Below, one piece after another: positions 56,131 to 63,892 of a stretch of DNA of 64,000 bases. Positions within the stretch are counted from its first letter, which is position 1. Each line of letters begins with the position of its first letter. Under the pieces are notes generated by a model. It searched no databases and was not told where the DNA came from. It saw only the letters and a list, made by a program, of their open reading frames with translations. The translations under genes and the position numbers were made by a program. Origin of the DNA: Nonomuraea rhodomycinica (GTDB lineage: Bacteria > Actinomycetota > Actinomycetes > Streptosporangiales > Streptosporangiaceae); assembly GCF_013363995.1 (NCBI RefSeq), contig NZ_JABWGO010000001.1:1373222-1437221 (forward strand). The letters run 5' to 3'.

Positions 56131-57120
56131 ATGTCACGCTGGCACCGCCCGCTGATGGTCTCGACGGGGCTCATGTCCGTCCTCGCCGTGGTGACCGCCA
56201 TGGCGCTCGTCCTGGACGACCGCACACTCGACGGCGTGCCCGTCTGGGCCAAGCCGCTCAAGTTCGCCATGTCGGTCGCGCTCTACTCCTTCACCTGGGC
56301 CTGGCTGCTGTCGTTGCAGCGCCGCGAGCGCCGCTGGGGCCGCATGGCCGGCACCGTCCTCGCCGTGGCGGGGGTCGCCGAGGTCGCGGTCATCACCTTC
56401 CAGGCGGCCCGCGGCCACCGCAGCCACTTCAACGCCGCCACGCCGTTCGACGCCGTCCTGTTCGGCGTCATGGGCATGATGATCATCGGGTTGATGGTGG
56501 CGAACATCGTCGCCGCCGTCGCCGTCCTGCTCGACCGGCAGGCCGACGGGCCCTCCACCTGGGCGGTCCGGTTCGGGCTGGTGGTCTCCACCCTGGGGCT
56601 CGCGAGCGGCGGCCTCATGCTCGGCCCGCGGCCCGGCCAGAGCGTCGACGGCGGCGTCATCGGGGCCCACACCGTCGCCGCCCCCGACGGCGGGCCCGGC
56701 CTGCCGCTGCTCGGCTGGAGCACCGTCGCCGGCGACCTGCGCGTCCCGCACTTCGTCGGCATGCACGCCCTGCAGCTCCTGCCGCTGCTGCCCCTCGCCC
56801 TCGCGGCCCTGTCCCACCGCTTCCCCGTCCTCGCCCCCGAGCGGGTACGGCAGGGCCTGACGATCACCGCCGGCGTCGGGTACGCGGGCGTGTTCGGGCT
56901 GGTCCTGTGGCAGGCGCAGCGCGGGCAGTCGCTGATCCACCCCGACGGGCTCACCCTGGCCGCGGCGGGCGCCCTGGTCCTGCTGATGATCGCCGGCGTG
57001 GTGGCGTCCACCCGCACCCGCGCCCCGAGGCACGTCCCCATGGCCGTCCCCGTCCCCGCCCCCGCTCCCACCCCCGCCTCCGCCCCCGCCTCCGCCTCCG
57101 CGGAAGCCGCCGCCCGATGA
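56131..57120 (+). CDS. Multi-pass membrane protein of unknown function
   Basis: 329 aa with about eight hydrophobic segments beginning RPLMVSTGLMSVLAVVTAMALVL, then a conserved-looking WAKPLKFAMSVALYSFTWAWLL and GMHALQLLPLLPLAL. The C-terminus is a Pro/Ala repeat of about 35 residues (VPAPAPTPASAPAS type). AAGGAGACGTC precedes ATG 56131. It is divergent from merR and followed by an ABA4-like gene. MerR control is likely. Function not recognised. Confidence 0.7.
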   Translation: MSRWHRPLMVSTGLMSVLAVVTAMALVLDDRTLDGVPVWAKPLKFAMSVALYSFTWAWLLSLQRRERRWGRMAGTVLAVAGVAEVAVITFQAARGHRSHFNAATPFDAVLFGVMGMMIIGLMVANIVAAVAVLLDRQADGPSTWAVRFGLVVSTLGLASGGLMLGPRPGQSVDGGVIGAHTVAAPDGGPGLPLLGWSTVAGDLRVPHFVGMHALQLLPLLPLALAALSHRFPVLAPERVRQGLTITAGVGYAGVFGLVLWQAQRGQSLIHPDGLTLAAAGALVLLMIAGVVASTRTRAPRHVPMAVPVPAPAPTPASAPASASAEAAAR

Positions 57121-57229
57121 CCCGTCCGCACCCGGGCGGAAGGAACCCGGCCGCCCGCCGCACGTCGTCCGGTCCCGCCGTCACCGGCGGGGCCGGCGTC
57201 CCGTCCCCCGTCCGACCGGAGAGTCACCG

Positions 57230-57697
57230 ATGAGCACCGCGACCCTGTTCGACCTGAGCTTCTACGCCGCCGCGCCGTTCTGGGCCCTGATGATCCTGGC
57301 CCCCACCTGGTCGGTCACCCGCAGGGTGGCGGCCTCGCCGCTCGTCGTGCTGCCCGCCCTGGCGGTGAACCTCGTCCTGCTGGTTCCGGTGCTCGGCCTG
57401 GTCTGGCCGGTCGTCACCAGACCCTCGCTGGCCGGGCTGACGGCCCTGGTCGCCACCCCGGAGGCCCTGGCCGCCCTGTGGGCGCAGATCATCGCCTGGG
57501 ACCTGTTCCTCGGCCGGTGGATCTACCTCGACAGCAGGGAGCGGAGCGTGCACCCTCTGCTCATGGTCCCGGTCATGGTGCTGACGATCCTGCTGTCGCC
57601 CGTCGGGCTCCCGGCGTACCTCCTGCTGCGCCTGGCATACCGGGGCAACAACTCTGATACCCCCTCGGCTAGTCCCGTGATCCGTACCATGGCGTGA
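57230..57697 (+). CDS. ABA4-like membrane protein
   Basis: 155 aa, four membrane segments. The family feature AQIIAWDLFLGRWIYLDSRERSVHPLLM, then LSPVGLPAYLLLRLAYRG, matches ABA4-like (DUF4281) proteins, named for a plant protein needed for neoxanthin synthesis; bacterial roles are unknown. ATG 57230 lies 109 nt after the preceding membrane protein gene, with GGAGAG 9 nt upstream, so the two form a likely operon under MerR. Confidence 0.8.
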   Translation: MSTATLFDLSFYAAAPFWALMILAPTWSVTRRVAASPLVVLPALAVNLVLLVPVLGLVWPVVTRPSLAGLTALVATPEALAALWAQIIAWDLFLGRWIYLDSRERSVHPLLMVPVMVLTILLSPVGLPAYLLLRLAYRGNNSDTPSASPVIRTMA

Positions 57698-57726
57698 GAA
57701 GGAAGCCCCCCGGTTAGGATCAAGAA

Positions 57727-57743
57727 CATCTTCATAGAAGATG
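57727..57743. promoter_or_regulatory. Inverted repeat CATCTTC-ATA-GAAGATG
   Basis: A perfect 7-bp inverted repeat, AT-rich for this genome, 29 nt after the ABA4-like stop and 57 nt before the small peptide gene. A TATATA -10-like box (57766-57771) follows. It may be an operator for the next gene or a weak terminator of the previous one. Confidence 0.5.
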
Positions 57744-57800
57744 CCAGTGATCGCCCAGATCCGGGTATATACGGCTGGGAATGGACTGCAGGAGGCCCCC

Positions 57801-57962
57801 ATGCAGGTCAAGAAGGTAGCCACGTACGTGCTCGTGGCCTTTGTGATCTTCTACCTGTTCACCCGGCCGGCCCAGGCCGCGTCCGCGGTCAACGGCGTGT
57901 TCGACGGAATCGTTCATGGAGCCAATCAGTTGGCCGTCTTCTTTACCAATGTTCTAGCGTGA
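57801..57962 (+). CDS. Small single-pass membrane protein
   Basis: 53 aa. Start MQVKKVATYVLVAFVIFYLF gives a basic N-terminus and one hydrophobic helix. The next part (TRPAQAASAVNGVFDGIVHG) ends in an amphipathic segment with FFTNVLA. AGGAGG lies 5 nt before ATG 57801, a perfect Shine-Dalgarno, and the longer frame from 57741 lacks one. It precedes the glutamine-synthetase-family gene by 61 nt. Function unknown. Confidence 0.7.
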   Translation: MQVKKVATYVLVAFVIFYLFTRPAQAASAVNGVFDGIVHGANQLAVFFTNVLA

Positions 57963-58023
57963 GCTGCCTTCCTGTCCGCGTCAGACGCTTCCCCGTACCC
58001 CCGGAACGTGTTACGCAGACAGG

Positions 58024-59385
58024 ATGAGAGATCGCCTCACCGCCACCAAGGTCAACCAGCCTGATCCCCACGTGCGGCGCATCCTGGAGCGGGCCGAGCT
58101 CGAAGGCGTCGAGCTCATCCGCTTCCTGTACGCCGACCACGGCGGGGTGATCCGCGGCAAGGCGGCGTCCCGGTCGCGGCTGGCCGAGCGCCTCACCACG
58201 GGCATCGGGCACACGGTGGCCATGATGGCGATGAACATGCTCGATCAGTTGCAGGACGTCGAGCACATGGGTCCGGTGGGTGAGGTACGCATCGTCCCGG
58301 ACCCTGCGACGTACGTCCCGCTCCCGTACGCACCGGGCGCCGCCGCGATGCTCTCGGACCTGCGGCGGCAGGACGGCTCGCCCTGGGACGCCTGCTCGCG
58401 CACCTTCCTCAAGGACGCGATCGAGGCCCTGGCCGCCGAGGGCTACACGCTGATGGCGGCCTTCGAACCCGAATTCACCCTGGGACGGCGCCTGCCCGAC
58501 CCCTCGGGCGGCCCCGACCGCGTCGTGCCGATCGACGACACCCTCTGCTACGCGGGCACCGGGTTCGACACGGCGCACGACTACACGATCAAGCTCATCC
58601 GCGCGCTGGAGACGCAGGGACTCCGGGTCGAGCACTACCACCCCGAGCTCGGGCCGGGCCAGCAGGAGCTGTCCATCCGGCACGCCCCCGCGCTGCGGGC
58701 CGCCGACAACCACGTCCTGTACCGCGAGACCGTGCGCGGCGTCGCGATGCGCATGGCGATGTGGGCCACGCTGGCCCCCAAGCCCCTCGCCGGCGAGGCG
58801 GGCAACGGCGCGCACCTGCACCTGTCGCTGTGGCGGGACTCGCGCAACGTCTTCGCCGACGGCGGCGAGGAGCTGGAGTGCTTCGTCGGCGGGCTGCTCG
58901 CCCACCTGCCCGCCCTGACCGCGCTCACCTGCGGCACGGTCAACTCCTTCCGCCGCCTGGCGCCGCGCTCGTGGGCCGGCGCGTACGCCGTCCACGGGCC
59001 CGACAACCGGGAGGCGGCCGTACGGATCTGCTCGCCGCTGGGCGAGGGCGGCGAGCCCAACCTGGAGCTCAAGCCGTCCGACTCCTCGGCCAACCCGTAC
59101 CTGTCGCTCGGGGCGGTCATCCACGCCGGCCTCGACGGGCTGCGCCGCAAGCTCGACCCCGGCGAGCCGGTCGACGTGGACCCCGACACCCGGCCGGGAC
59201 GCTATCGGCGGCTGCCGGCGTCGCTGGAGGAGGCGCTCGACGCGCTGGAGGCCGACGAGATGCTCATGGAGGCGCTGGGCCCGCTGCGGCGCGATGCCTA
59301 CCTGGCGGTCAAACGCTCGGAGGCGGCAGCGTTCGGGGCCAGGGACGAGGCGTACGAGCTGTTCCACCACATGCGGGTCTTCTGA
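58024..59385 (+). CDS. Glutamine synthetase family protein (gamma-glutamyl ligase type)
   Basis: 453 aa. GS-fold ligase with the N-terminal beta-grasp segment (IRFLYADHGGVIRGKA), metal-binding Glu pair in MAAFEPEFTL (about 150), ELGPGQQELSIRHAPALRAADN, AGNGAHLHLSLW (metal His), and the ATP/substrate strand NSFRRLAPRSWAGAYAVHGPDNREAAVRI. The usual GlnA adenylylation Tyr region is not recognisable. Members with this shape join glutamate to polyamines, ethanolamine or amino acids rather than ammonia. ATG 58024 has only a weak CAGG nearby. The following iclR gene may or may not control it. Confidence 0.85.
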   Translation: MRDRLTATKVNQPDPHVRRILERAELEGVELIRFLYADHGGVIRGKAASRSRLAERLTTGIGHTVAMMAMNMLDQLQDVEHMGPVGEVRIVPDPATYVPLPYAPGAAAMLSDLRRQDGSPWDACSRTFLKDAIEALAAEGYTLMAAFEPEFTLGRRLPDPSGGPDRVVPIDDTLCYAGTGFDTAHDYTIKLIRALETQGLRVEHYHPELGPGQQELSIRHAPALRAADNHVLYRETVRGVAMRMAMWATLAPKPLAGEAGNGAHLHLSLWRDSRNVFADGGEELECFVGGLLAHLPALTALTCGTVNSFRRLAPRSWAGAYAVHGPDNREAAVRICSPLGEGGEPNLELKPSDSSANPYLSLGAVIHAGLDGLRRKLDPGEPVDVDPDTRPGRYRRLPASLEEALDALEADEMLMEALGPLRRDAYLAVKRSEAAAFGARDEAYELFHHMRVF

Positions 59386-59422
59386 CGCCCGCCTCGCCGG
59401 GCGGTGATCTACGGTGGCATCA

Positions 59423-59457
59423 TTCCGCCCAACGCGATAGCATTCCATGATTCGGAA
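59423..59457. promoter_or_regulatory. IclR operator upstream of iclR (half-site plus full site)
   Basis: The full site TTCCA-TGATT-CGGAA lies at 59443-59457, 33 nt before the iclR GTG. A half-site TTCCG begins at 59423, exactly 20 bp upstream of the full site's left arm. Consensus TTCCG-N5-CGGAA with one mismatch. Confidence 0.6.
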
Positions 59458-59490
59458 AACTCCGGCCACCGGGCCGTCGGAGGAGGAACC

Positions 59491-60246
59491 GTGAGCGGTA
59501 CGCAGTCGCCTGTGACCAGCGTCGATCGCGCTCTGCTGATCCTGCAGGAGATCGGCAGGCACAGCAGAGGCATGACCATCGACGAGTTGTCCACCCGGCT
59601 GGGGCTGCCCAAGAGCTCGCTGCACCGCCTGCTGGGCGCGCTCAAGCACCGCGGGTTCGCCGCGCAGCCCGATCCCGGCGGGCCGTACTTCCTCGGCACG
59701 GAGATGCTCGCGACCGCGTTCCGCTTCTACGAGACCATGGACGTCCGCGCCGTCATCCACCGGCTGCTGCTGCGCCTCAGCGAGGAGTTCGCCGAGACGG
59801 TGCACATGGCCACGCTCGACGGCGCCGAGGTCGTCTACCTGGACAAGGTCGAGACGATGCGGGCGATCACGATGACGTCGGTGGTGGGCGGGCGCAACGC
59901 CGCGCACGCCACCGGCGTCGGCAAGGCGTTGCTGGCCTGGACCTACCCCACCGACGAGGCGATCAAGGCGTGGGCCGAACGCCACGGGCCGCTCGCCGCG
60001 CCCACCCGGTCCACCATCACCAACCCGGCGAAGCTGGCCGCCCACATGGCGCTGATCCGCGAGCGCGGCTACGCCCTCGACCTGGAGGAGAACGAGCCCA
60101 GCGTGCGGTGCGTGGCCGCCCCGGTGTTCATGGGCAAGCCCACGCCGGTGGCCGCGGTGAGCGTGACGGCACTGAAGGACCGCATGCCGCCGGCCCGCAT
60201 GGAGGAGATCGGCACGGCCCTGACCAAGGCCATCGCCGAGTTCTGA
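59491..60246 (+). CDS. IclR family transcriptional regulator
   Basis: 251 aa. The N-terminal winged HTH (SVDRALLILQEIGRHSRGMTIDELSTRLGLPKSSLHRLLGALKHRGF) covers about residues 8-65. The C-terminal GAF-like effector domain (RLSEEFAETVHMATLDGAEVVYLDKV, NAAHATGVGKALLAW, GYALDLEENEPSVRCVAAPVF) follows. GTG 59491 is preceded by GGAGGAGG. Its own promoter carries the same palindrome as the lactonase and hydrolase promoters, so it probably regulates all three units. Confidence 0.93.
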   Translation: MSGTQSPVTSVDRALLILQEIGRHSRGMTIDELSTRLGLPKSSLHRLLGALKHRGFAAQPDPGGPYFLGTEMLATAFRFYETMDVRAVIHRLLLRLSEEFAETVHMATLDGAEVVYLDKVETMRAITMTSVVGGRNAAHATGVGKALLAWTYPTDEAIKAWAERHGPLAAPTRSTITNPAKLAAHMALIRERGYALDLEENEPSVRCVAAPVFMGKPTPVAAVSVTALKDRMPPARMEEIGTALTKAIAEF

Positions 60247-60623
60247 TCCCCGTCCCCGGTCCCGCGTGAGGTCATCGCCACTTCCGATCCCCGATCTCCC
60301 GATCCGTCGCGAGGCCGTCAGCGCATTCCGATCACACGCCCCGGCGCGGGGCCGGTGCCGCGTTCCGGCCCCCCGCCTGCGGCAAGGCCGGCACCGGGTT
60401 CCGGTCTCTACGCCCGCGGCGAGTCCTGACCCCCAGCCCCGGTCGCGGCCGTGACCCCGCTCCGATCGCGGCCCGCGCGACCGCTGCCCGCCTCCGCCAC
60501 GTCGCCACTCTCTCACCCGACTCCGCGTCTCATCTGCGCGGAAGATCGTTCTGCATAACGGAATGAGGTCTCGATGATTGTCCTGAAGTGTCCTCGTGCG
60601 GCCGGCCGTTCCCGGAGGATCCG
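60247..60623. other. 377-nt intergenic region upstream of the lactonase gene
   Basis: No gene is visible. The first 270 nt hold GC-rich sequence with CCGATC-type scraps and a CCGGTGCC/GGCACCGG inverted repeat with a long loop. The last 100 nt hold the IclR-type operator and the expected promoter of the SMP-30 gene. Confidence 0.6.
60539..60563. promoter_or_regulatory. IclR operator upstream of the SMP-30 lactonase gene
   Basis: The full site TTCTG-CATAA-CGGAA lies at 60549-60563, 60 nt before the ATG. A half-site CGGAA lies at 60539-60543, 20 bp from the full site's right arm. Confidence 0.6.
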
Positions 60624-61535
60624 ATGACCGGGGTCTCCGAGCCCGAGATCGTCGCGGTGCCGTCTTCGCGGCTCGGCGAGGGGCCGCGCTGGGACGAGCG
60701 CACCGGCACGCTGCTGTGGGTGGACATCCCGCAGGGCCTGGTGCGCCGCCTGGACCCGGCCGACGGCACCCACGCCGCGATCGGCGTGGGGCAGCCCGTC
60801 GGGGTGGCGGTCCCGCGGGCCGCCGGCGGGCTGGCGCTCGCCGTGCGCGACGGCTTCGCGCTGCTGGACGAGCCCGCCTGGGACCGGCCCGCGACGGACG
60901 ACCCGGAGATGGTGGACGGCCTGGCAGTGGTGGACGGCCTGGAGGTGGTGGCGCCGGTGACCGCCGCCGAACGGCCCGGCAACCGCATGAACGACGGGGC
61001 CTGCGACCGGGCGGGCCGCTTCTTCGCCGGCACCAAGGCCGAGGACGACACCCCGGGCGCCGGAGCCCTGTACCGGCTCGGCCCCGATCACCGCGCGGAG
61101 CGGGTGCTGGACGGGGTCGGCATCTCCAACGGCATCGCCTGGAGCCCGGACGAGCGGCTGTGCTACTACGTGGACACCCTCACCAACCGGGTGGACGTCT
61201 TCGACTACGACCCCGCCGACGGGCGGCTCGCGGGGCGGCGGACGTTCGCCGAGATCACGCGCGGCAAGCCCGACGGCATCACGGTGGACGCGCGAGGTCA
61301 CGTGTGGGTCGCCCTGTGGGACGGCGGAGCGGTGCTGCGCCTGCGCCCGGACGGGCGGCTGGACCTGGCCGTCGAGATCCCCGTCCGCAACGTCACGAGC
61401 TGCGCCTTCGGCGGCCCCGGCCTCACCGACCTGTACGTGACGACCGCGTGGGACGGCGCGGCGGGCGGCGAGCTGCTGCGCTGCCGTACCTCCGTCGAGG
61501 GCCTCCCCGCCAACCCCTATCGCGACGCCAGCTGA
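60624..61535 (+). CDS. SMP-30/gluconolactonase family lactonase
   Basis: 303-residue beta-propeller lactonase that opens sugar lactones to sugar acids, metal-dependent. The metal Glu is in GEGPRWDERTGTLLWVDI, Asn/Asp in NRMNDGACDRAGRFFAGT, SNGIAWSPD is the central strand and GKPDGITVDARGHVWVA the last ligand region. A short internal duplication (MVDGLAVVDGLEVV, residues about 96-108) is unusual. ATG 60624 has GGAGG 6 nt upstream. It lies between iclR and the divergent-facing dehydrogenase/hydrolase operon, which fits an oxidative sugar pathway. Confidence 0.9.
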   Translation: MTGVSEPEIVAVPSSRLGEGPRWDERTGTLLWVDIPQGLVRRLDPADGTHAAIGVGQPVGVAVPRAAGGLALAVRDGFALLDEPAWDRPATDDPEMVDGLAVVDGLEVVAPVTAAERPGNRMNDGACDRAGRFFAGTKAEDDTPGAGALYRLGPDHRAERVLDGVGISNGIAWSPDERLCYYVDTLTNRVDVFDYDPADGRLAGRRTFAEITRGKPDGITVDARGHVWVALWDGGAVLRLRPDGRLDLAVEIPVRNVTSCAFGGPGLTDLYVTTAWDGAAGGELLRCRTSVEGLPANPYRDAS

Positions 61536-62069
61536 GCTCCGCCCGGCGCCCCTCCCTTCCAGCGCCGGGCGGGCACATGAGCGCGCCCGCCACGCGGACG
61601 ACACGCGTGGCGGACGCGGAGGAGCCCGGGAGAACGGCCGGAGGGCGCGGGGAGGGCGACGGCGCCCCCGCGCCGCTGACCGACGCGGGAGAACCGCGGC
61701 CGGAGTCTCAGGAGGGACGCGAGACGTTCGGAGACCCGGCCGGAGAGCGCTCGGGCCGGCGGTGACTGGGGGGTGGCGGAGGGCGGGGGCTTTCGGCGGG
61801 ATGCGGCCCCTCAGGGGATCTGGCCCTTCCGTGGGATGCGGCCCTTCCGTGGGATGCGGCCTTTGGTGGCAGGGGCCCTCCCCGGGGATGACGCTTCTCT
61901 CTGGGACGGGGAGTCCGCTTCCGGATGAGAGCGGTCGCTGGGATGAGGATGGCCCTTCCCGGACGGAGGGATGTCACTGAGATGCGGCCGGCCCCCAGAT
62001 GCGGGCTGTCCCGAGGGTGCCGGCTGTCCAAGGGTGCGGCCCGGCGGCGGGATGGGAGGGCCTTCGCGG
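61536..62069. other. 534-nt intergenic region with degenerate repeats
   Basis: No convincing gene. The first 230 nt could be read as a 62-codon charged frame from ATG 61578, but nothing supports it. The rest is the repeat region listed separately. Two convergent genes flank it (lactonase forward, dehydrogenase reverse). Confidence 0.6.
61796..62050. repeat. Degenerate tandem repeats between two convergent genes
   Basis: Two exact 18-bp units (GGCCCTTCCGTGGGATGC, 61822-61857) lie in a stretch where GGGATG, GGCCCTTCC and GATGCGG recur with changes up to about 62050. It looks like decayed tandem repeats. No coding frame is used. Confidence 0.65.
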
Positions 62070-63005
62070 TCAGGGCGCGAGTAACGCCTTGACCGGGGTC
62101 GCGCGGCCGTTCATGAGGGCGGTGAACACCTCGGCCCCCTCCTCCAGCGGGAAGGTGTCCACCCAGCTCAGGTCCCACCGTCCCACGAGGTCCACGGCGG
62201 CGGCGAAGTCGGCGTCCCGGTAGGCGAAGGAGCCGAGCACCCGCTTCTCCCCCCGGACCAGTGCGGCCGCGTCGAACCCGGCGTCGCTGTCGGCCAGCCC
62301 GAGCCAGAGCGCCGTCCCGCCGGGCCGCAGCAGGGCCAGCGACTGCTCGTGGGTGACGGCGGCCCCGACCGCGTCGAAGATGACGTCGTACTCGCCCGAC
62401 AGCCGGGAGACGGCGGCGTCGGCGCCGAGCCGGGAGGCGGCGGCCAGGCGCTCCTCGGAGCGGTCGGCCACCTCGACCCGGGCGGCGCCACTGGACCTGG
62501 CGACCAGCAGGCAGGCCAGCCCGATGGCGCCGGCCCCGATGACGCCCACCCGGACGCCCGCGGGTGCGCCGGCCAGCTCCCAGGCGTGCACGGCGTTGGC
62601 CGCGGGCTCCACGACGCCGGCGGCCGTCCAGCCGAGCGAGTCGGGCACCGGGACGAGGGCCCCGGCGGGCACGGCGACCCGCTCGGCGAACGCGCCGGGC
62701 GTGTGGACGCCCACGATGCGCCGCTCCCGGCAGACGTTGCGCAGGCCGGCTGCGCACAGGTCGCAGCGCCCGCACGACAGGATCGGGTTGACGACCACCC
62801 GGCTCCCGTCGTCGGTGCTGCCGGCGAACTCGTGGCCCATGACGAGCGGCGGCACGCGGAAGCCGGGGGTGCGCACGCCGTGCAGCTCGCTGCCGCAGAT
62901 GCCGGAGGCGGCCACGTGGACGAGGACCTCGCCGGGGCCGGGCGCGGGCTCGGGCACCTCGCGCATCTCGACGACGCCCGGCGCGGTGAACACCACCGCC
63001 CTCAT
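62070..63005 (-). CDS. Zinc-dependent alcohol (sugar) dehydrogenase
   Basis: 311 aa, medium-chain dehydrogenase. The catalytic zinc site is SGICGSELHG (Cys) with GHEFAG (His-Glu). The structural zinc lobe is CGRCDLCAAGLRNVC with all four Cys. The Rossmann loop GVIGAGAIGLACLLVA near residue 160 binds NAD(P). It is smaller than most, and is likely a polyol or sugar dehydrogenase in an oxidative route. Its ATG overlaps the stop of the FAH-family gene (ATGA). Confidence 0.9.
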   Translation of the reverse strand: MRAVVFTAPGVVEMREVPEPAPGPGEVLVHVAASGICGSELHGVRTPGFRVPPLVMGHEFAGSTDDGSRVVVNPILSCGRCDLCAAGLRNVCRERRIVGVHTPGAFAERVAVPAGALVPVPDSLGWTAAGVVEPAANAVHAWELAGAPAGVRVGVIGAGAIGLACLLVARSSGAARVEVADRSEERLAAASRLGADAAVSRLSGEYDVIFDAVGAAVTHEQSLALLRPGGTALWLGLADSDAGFDAAALVRGEKRVLGSFAYRDADFAAAVDLVGRWDLSWVDTFPLEEGAEVFTALMNGRATPVKALLAP

Positions 63006-63841
63006 CGGGTGCCGTCCACGACGGGGTTGCGCAGCTCGCCGATGCCCTCCACGCTCACCTCGACCACGTCACCGGGGCTGAGGGAGCGCGGCGGGTCCAT
63101 GAAGGCGCCGCAGCCCCACGGGGTGCCGGTGAGCACGACGTCGCCGGGTTCGAGGGTGAAGGAGGCCGAGCAGAACGACAGCAGCTCGGCGACGCCGAAG
63201 AGCATCTCCGCGGTGCTGGAGTCCTGCACGGTCTCGCCGTTGACCACGGTGCGCAGGCGCAGCCCCTGGGGGTCGCCCAGCTCGTCGGGGGTCACGACGA
63301 CGGGACCGAGGGGGCAGAAGGTGTCGAGGCTCTTGCCGCGCGTCCACTGGCCGTCGGAGAACTGCAGGTCGCGGGCCGAGACGTCGTTGGCCACGGTGTA
63401 GCCGGCGACCGCGGCCAGCGCCTCGGCGGGGCCGGCGTGCCGCAGGGGCGTGCCGACGACGGCGGCCAGCTCCACCTCCCAGTCGACGCTGCCGGTCAGC
63501 CCGGAGTCGATGACGATGGGCTCGCCGGGCCCGATCACGCTGGAGGGGAACTTGGCGAACATCAGCGGGCGGGCGGGCTTGTCCATCCCGGTCTCGCGGA
63601 TGTGGTCGAGGTAGTTGAGGCCGATGGCGACGATCTTGCCCGGCCGTAGCGGCGCCACCGGCACCGCGCCGGGCAGCGGCCCGACGGCGCCGTCGGCCGC
63701 GCGCCGCGTCTCGCCGGGACCCTGCGCGAGCAGCGCCTCGAGGGTGACGCCCGCCGGGATGTCCAGGGCGTGCCAGAGCCCGTCCCTCTCCACGGCGGGG
63801 AGCCTGGCTCCGTCCCCGACGCGGACCGTTCCTAGCCTCAT
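63002..63841 (-). CDS. Fumarylacetoacetate hydrolase family protein
   Basis: 279 aa. A FAH C-terminal domain hydrolase with KIVAIGLNYLDHIRETG, metal ligands in DWEVELAAVVG and NDVSARDLQ, and LTGTPWGCGAFMDPPRSLSPGDVVEVSVEGIG, a form typical of 2,4-diketo-3-deoxy-L-fuconate hydrolase-like enzymes. It would cleave a 2,4-diketo sugar acid to pyruvate and a carboxylate. It is first in a two-gene operon with the zinc dehydrogenase. GGAAGCAGG lies shortly before ATG 63841. An IclR operator lies 27 nt upstream. Confidence 0.85.
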   Translation of the reverse strand: MRLGTVRVGDGARLPAVERDGLWHALDIPAGVTLEALLAQGPGETRRAADGAVGPLPGAVPVAPLRPGKIVAIGLNYLDHIRETGMDKPARPLMFAKFPSSVIGPGEPIVIDSGLTGSVDWEVELAAVVGTPLRHAGPAEALAAVAGYTVANDVSARDLQFSDGQWTRGKSLDTFCPLGPVVVTPDELGDPQGLRLRTVVNGETVQDSSTAEMLFGVAELLSFCSASFTLEPGDVVLTGTPWGCGAFMDPPRSLSPGDVVEVSVEGIGELRNPVVDGTR

Positions 63842-63867
63842 ATCTGCCTGCTTCCTAATGAGTTGTA

Positions 63868-63892
63868 TTCCGTATGGCGAAACGCTATTCTG
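63868..63892. promoter_or_regulatory. IclR operator upstream of the FAH-family gene
   Basis: Full site TTCCG-TATGG-CGAAA (63868-63882), the same palindrome with one mismatch in the right arm. A half-site TTCTG (63888-63892) lies exactly 20 bp further from the gene. A TTGACA-like box on the minus strand (63927-63932) lies beyond. Confidence 0.6.

Noticed and set aside
57943..60516. 857-codon minus-strand open frame over the GS-family and iclR genes
   Set aside because: Shadow of two well supported plus-strand genes; composition is Arg/Gly/Val-rich.
61578..61765. 62-codon frame after the lactonase gene
   Set aside because: Charged low-complexity sequence, no ribosome binding site and no family pattern.
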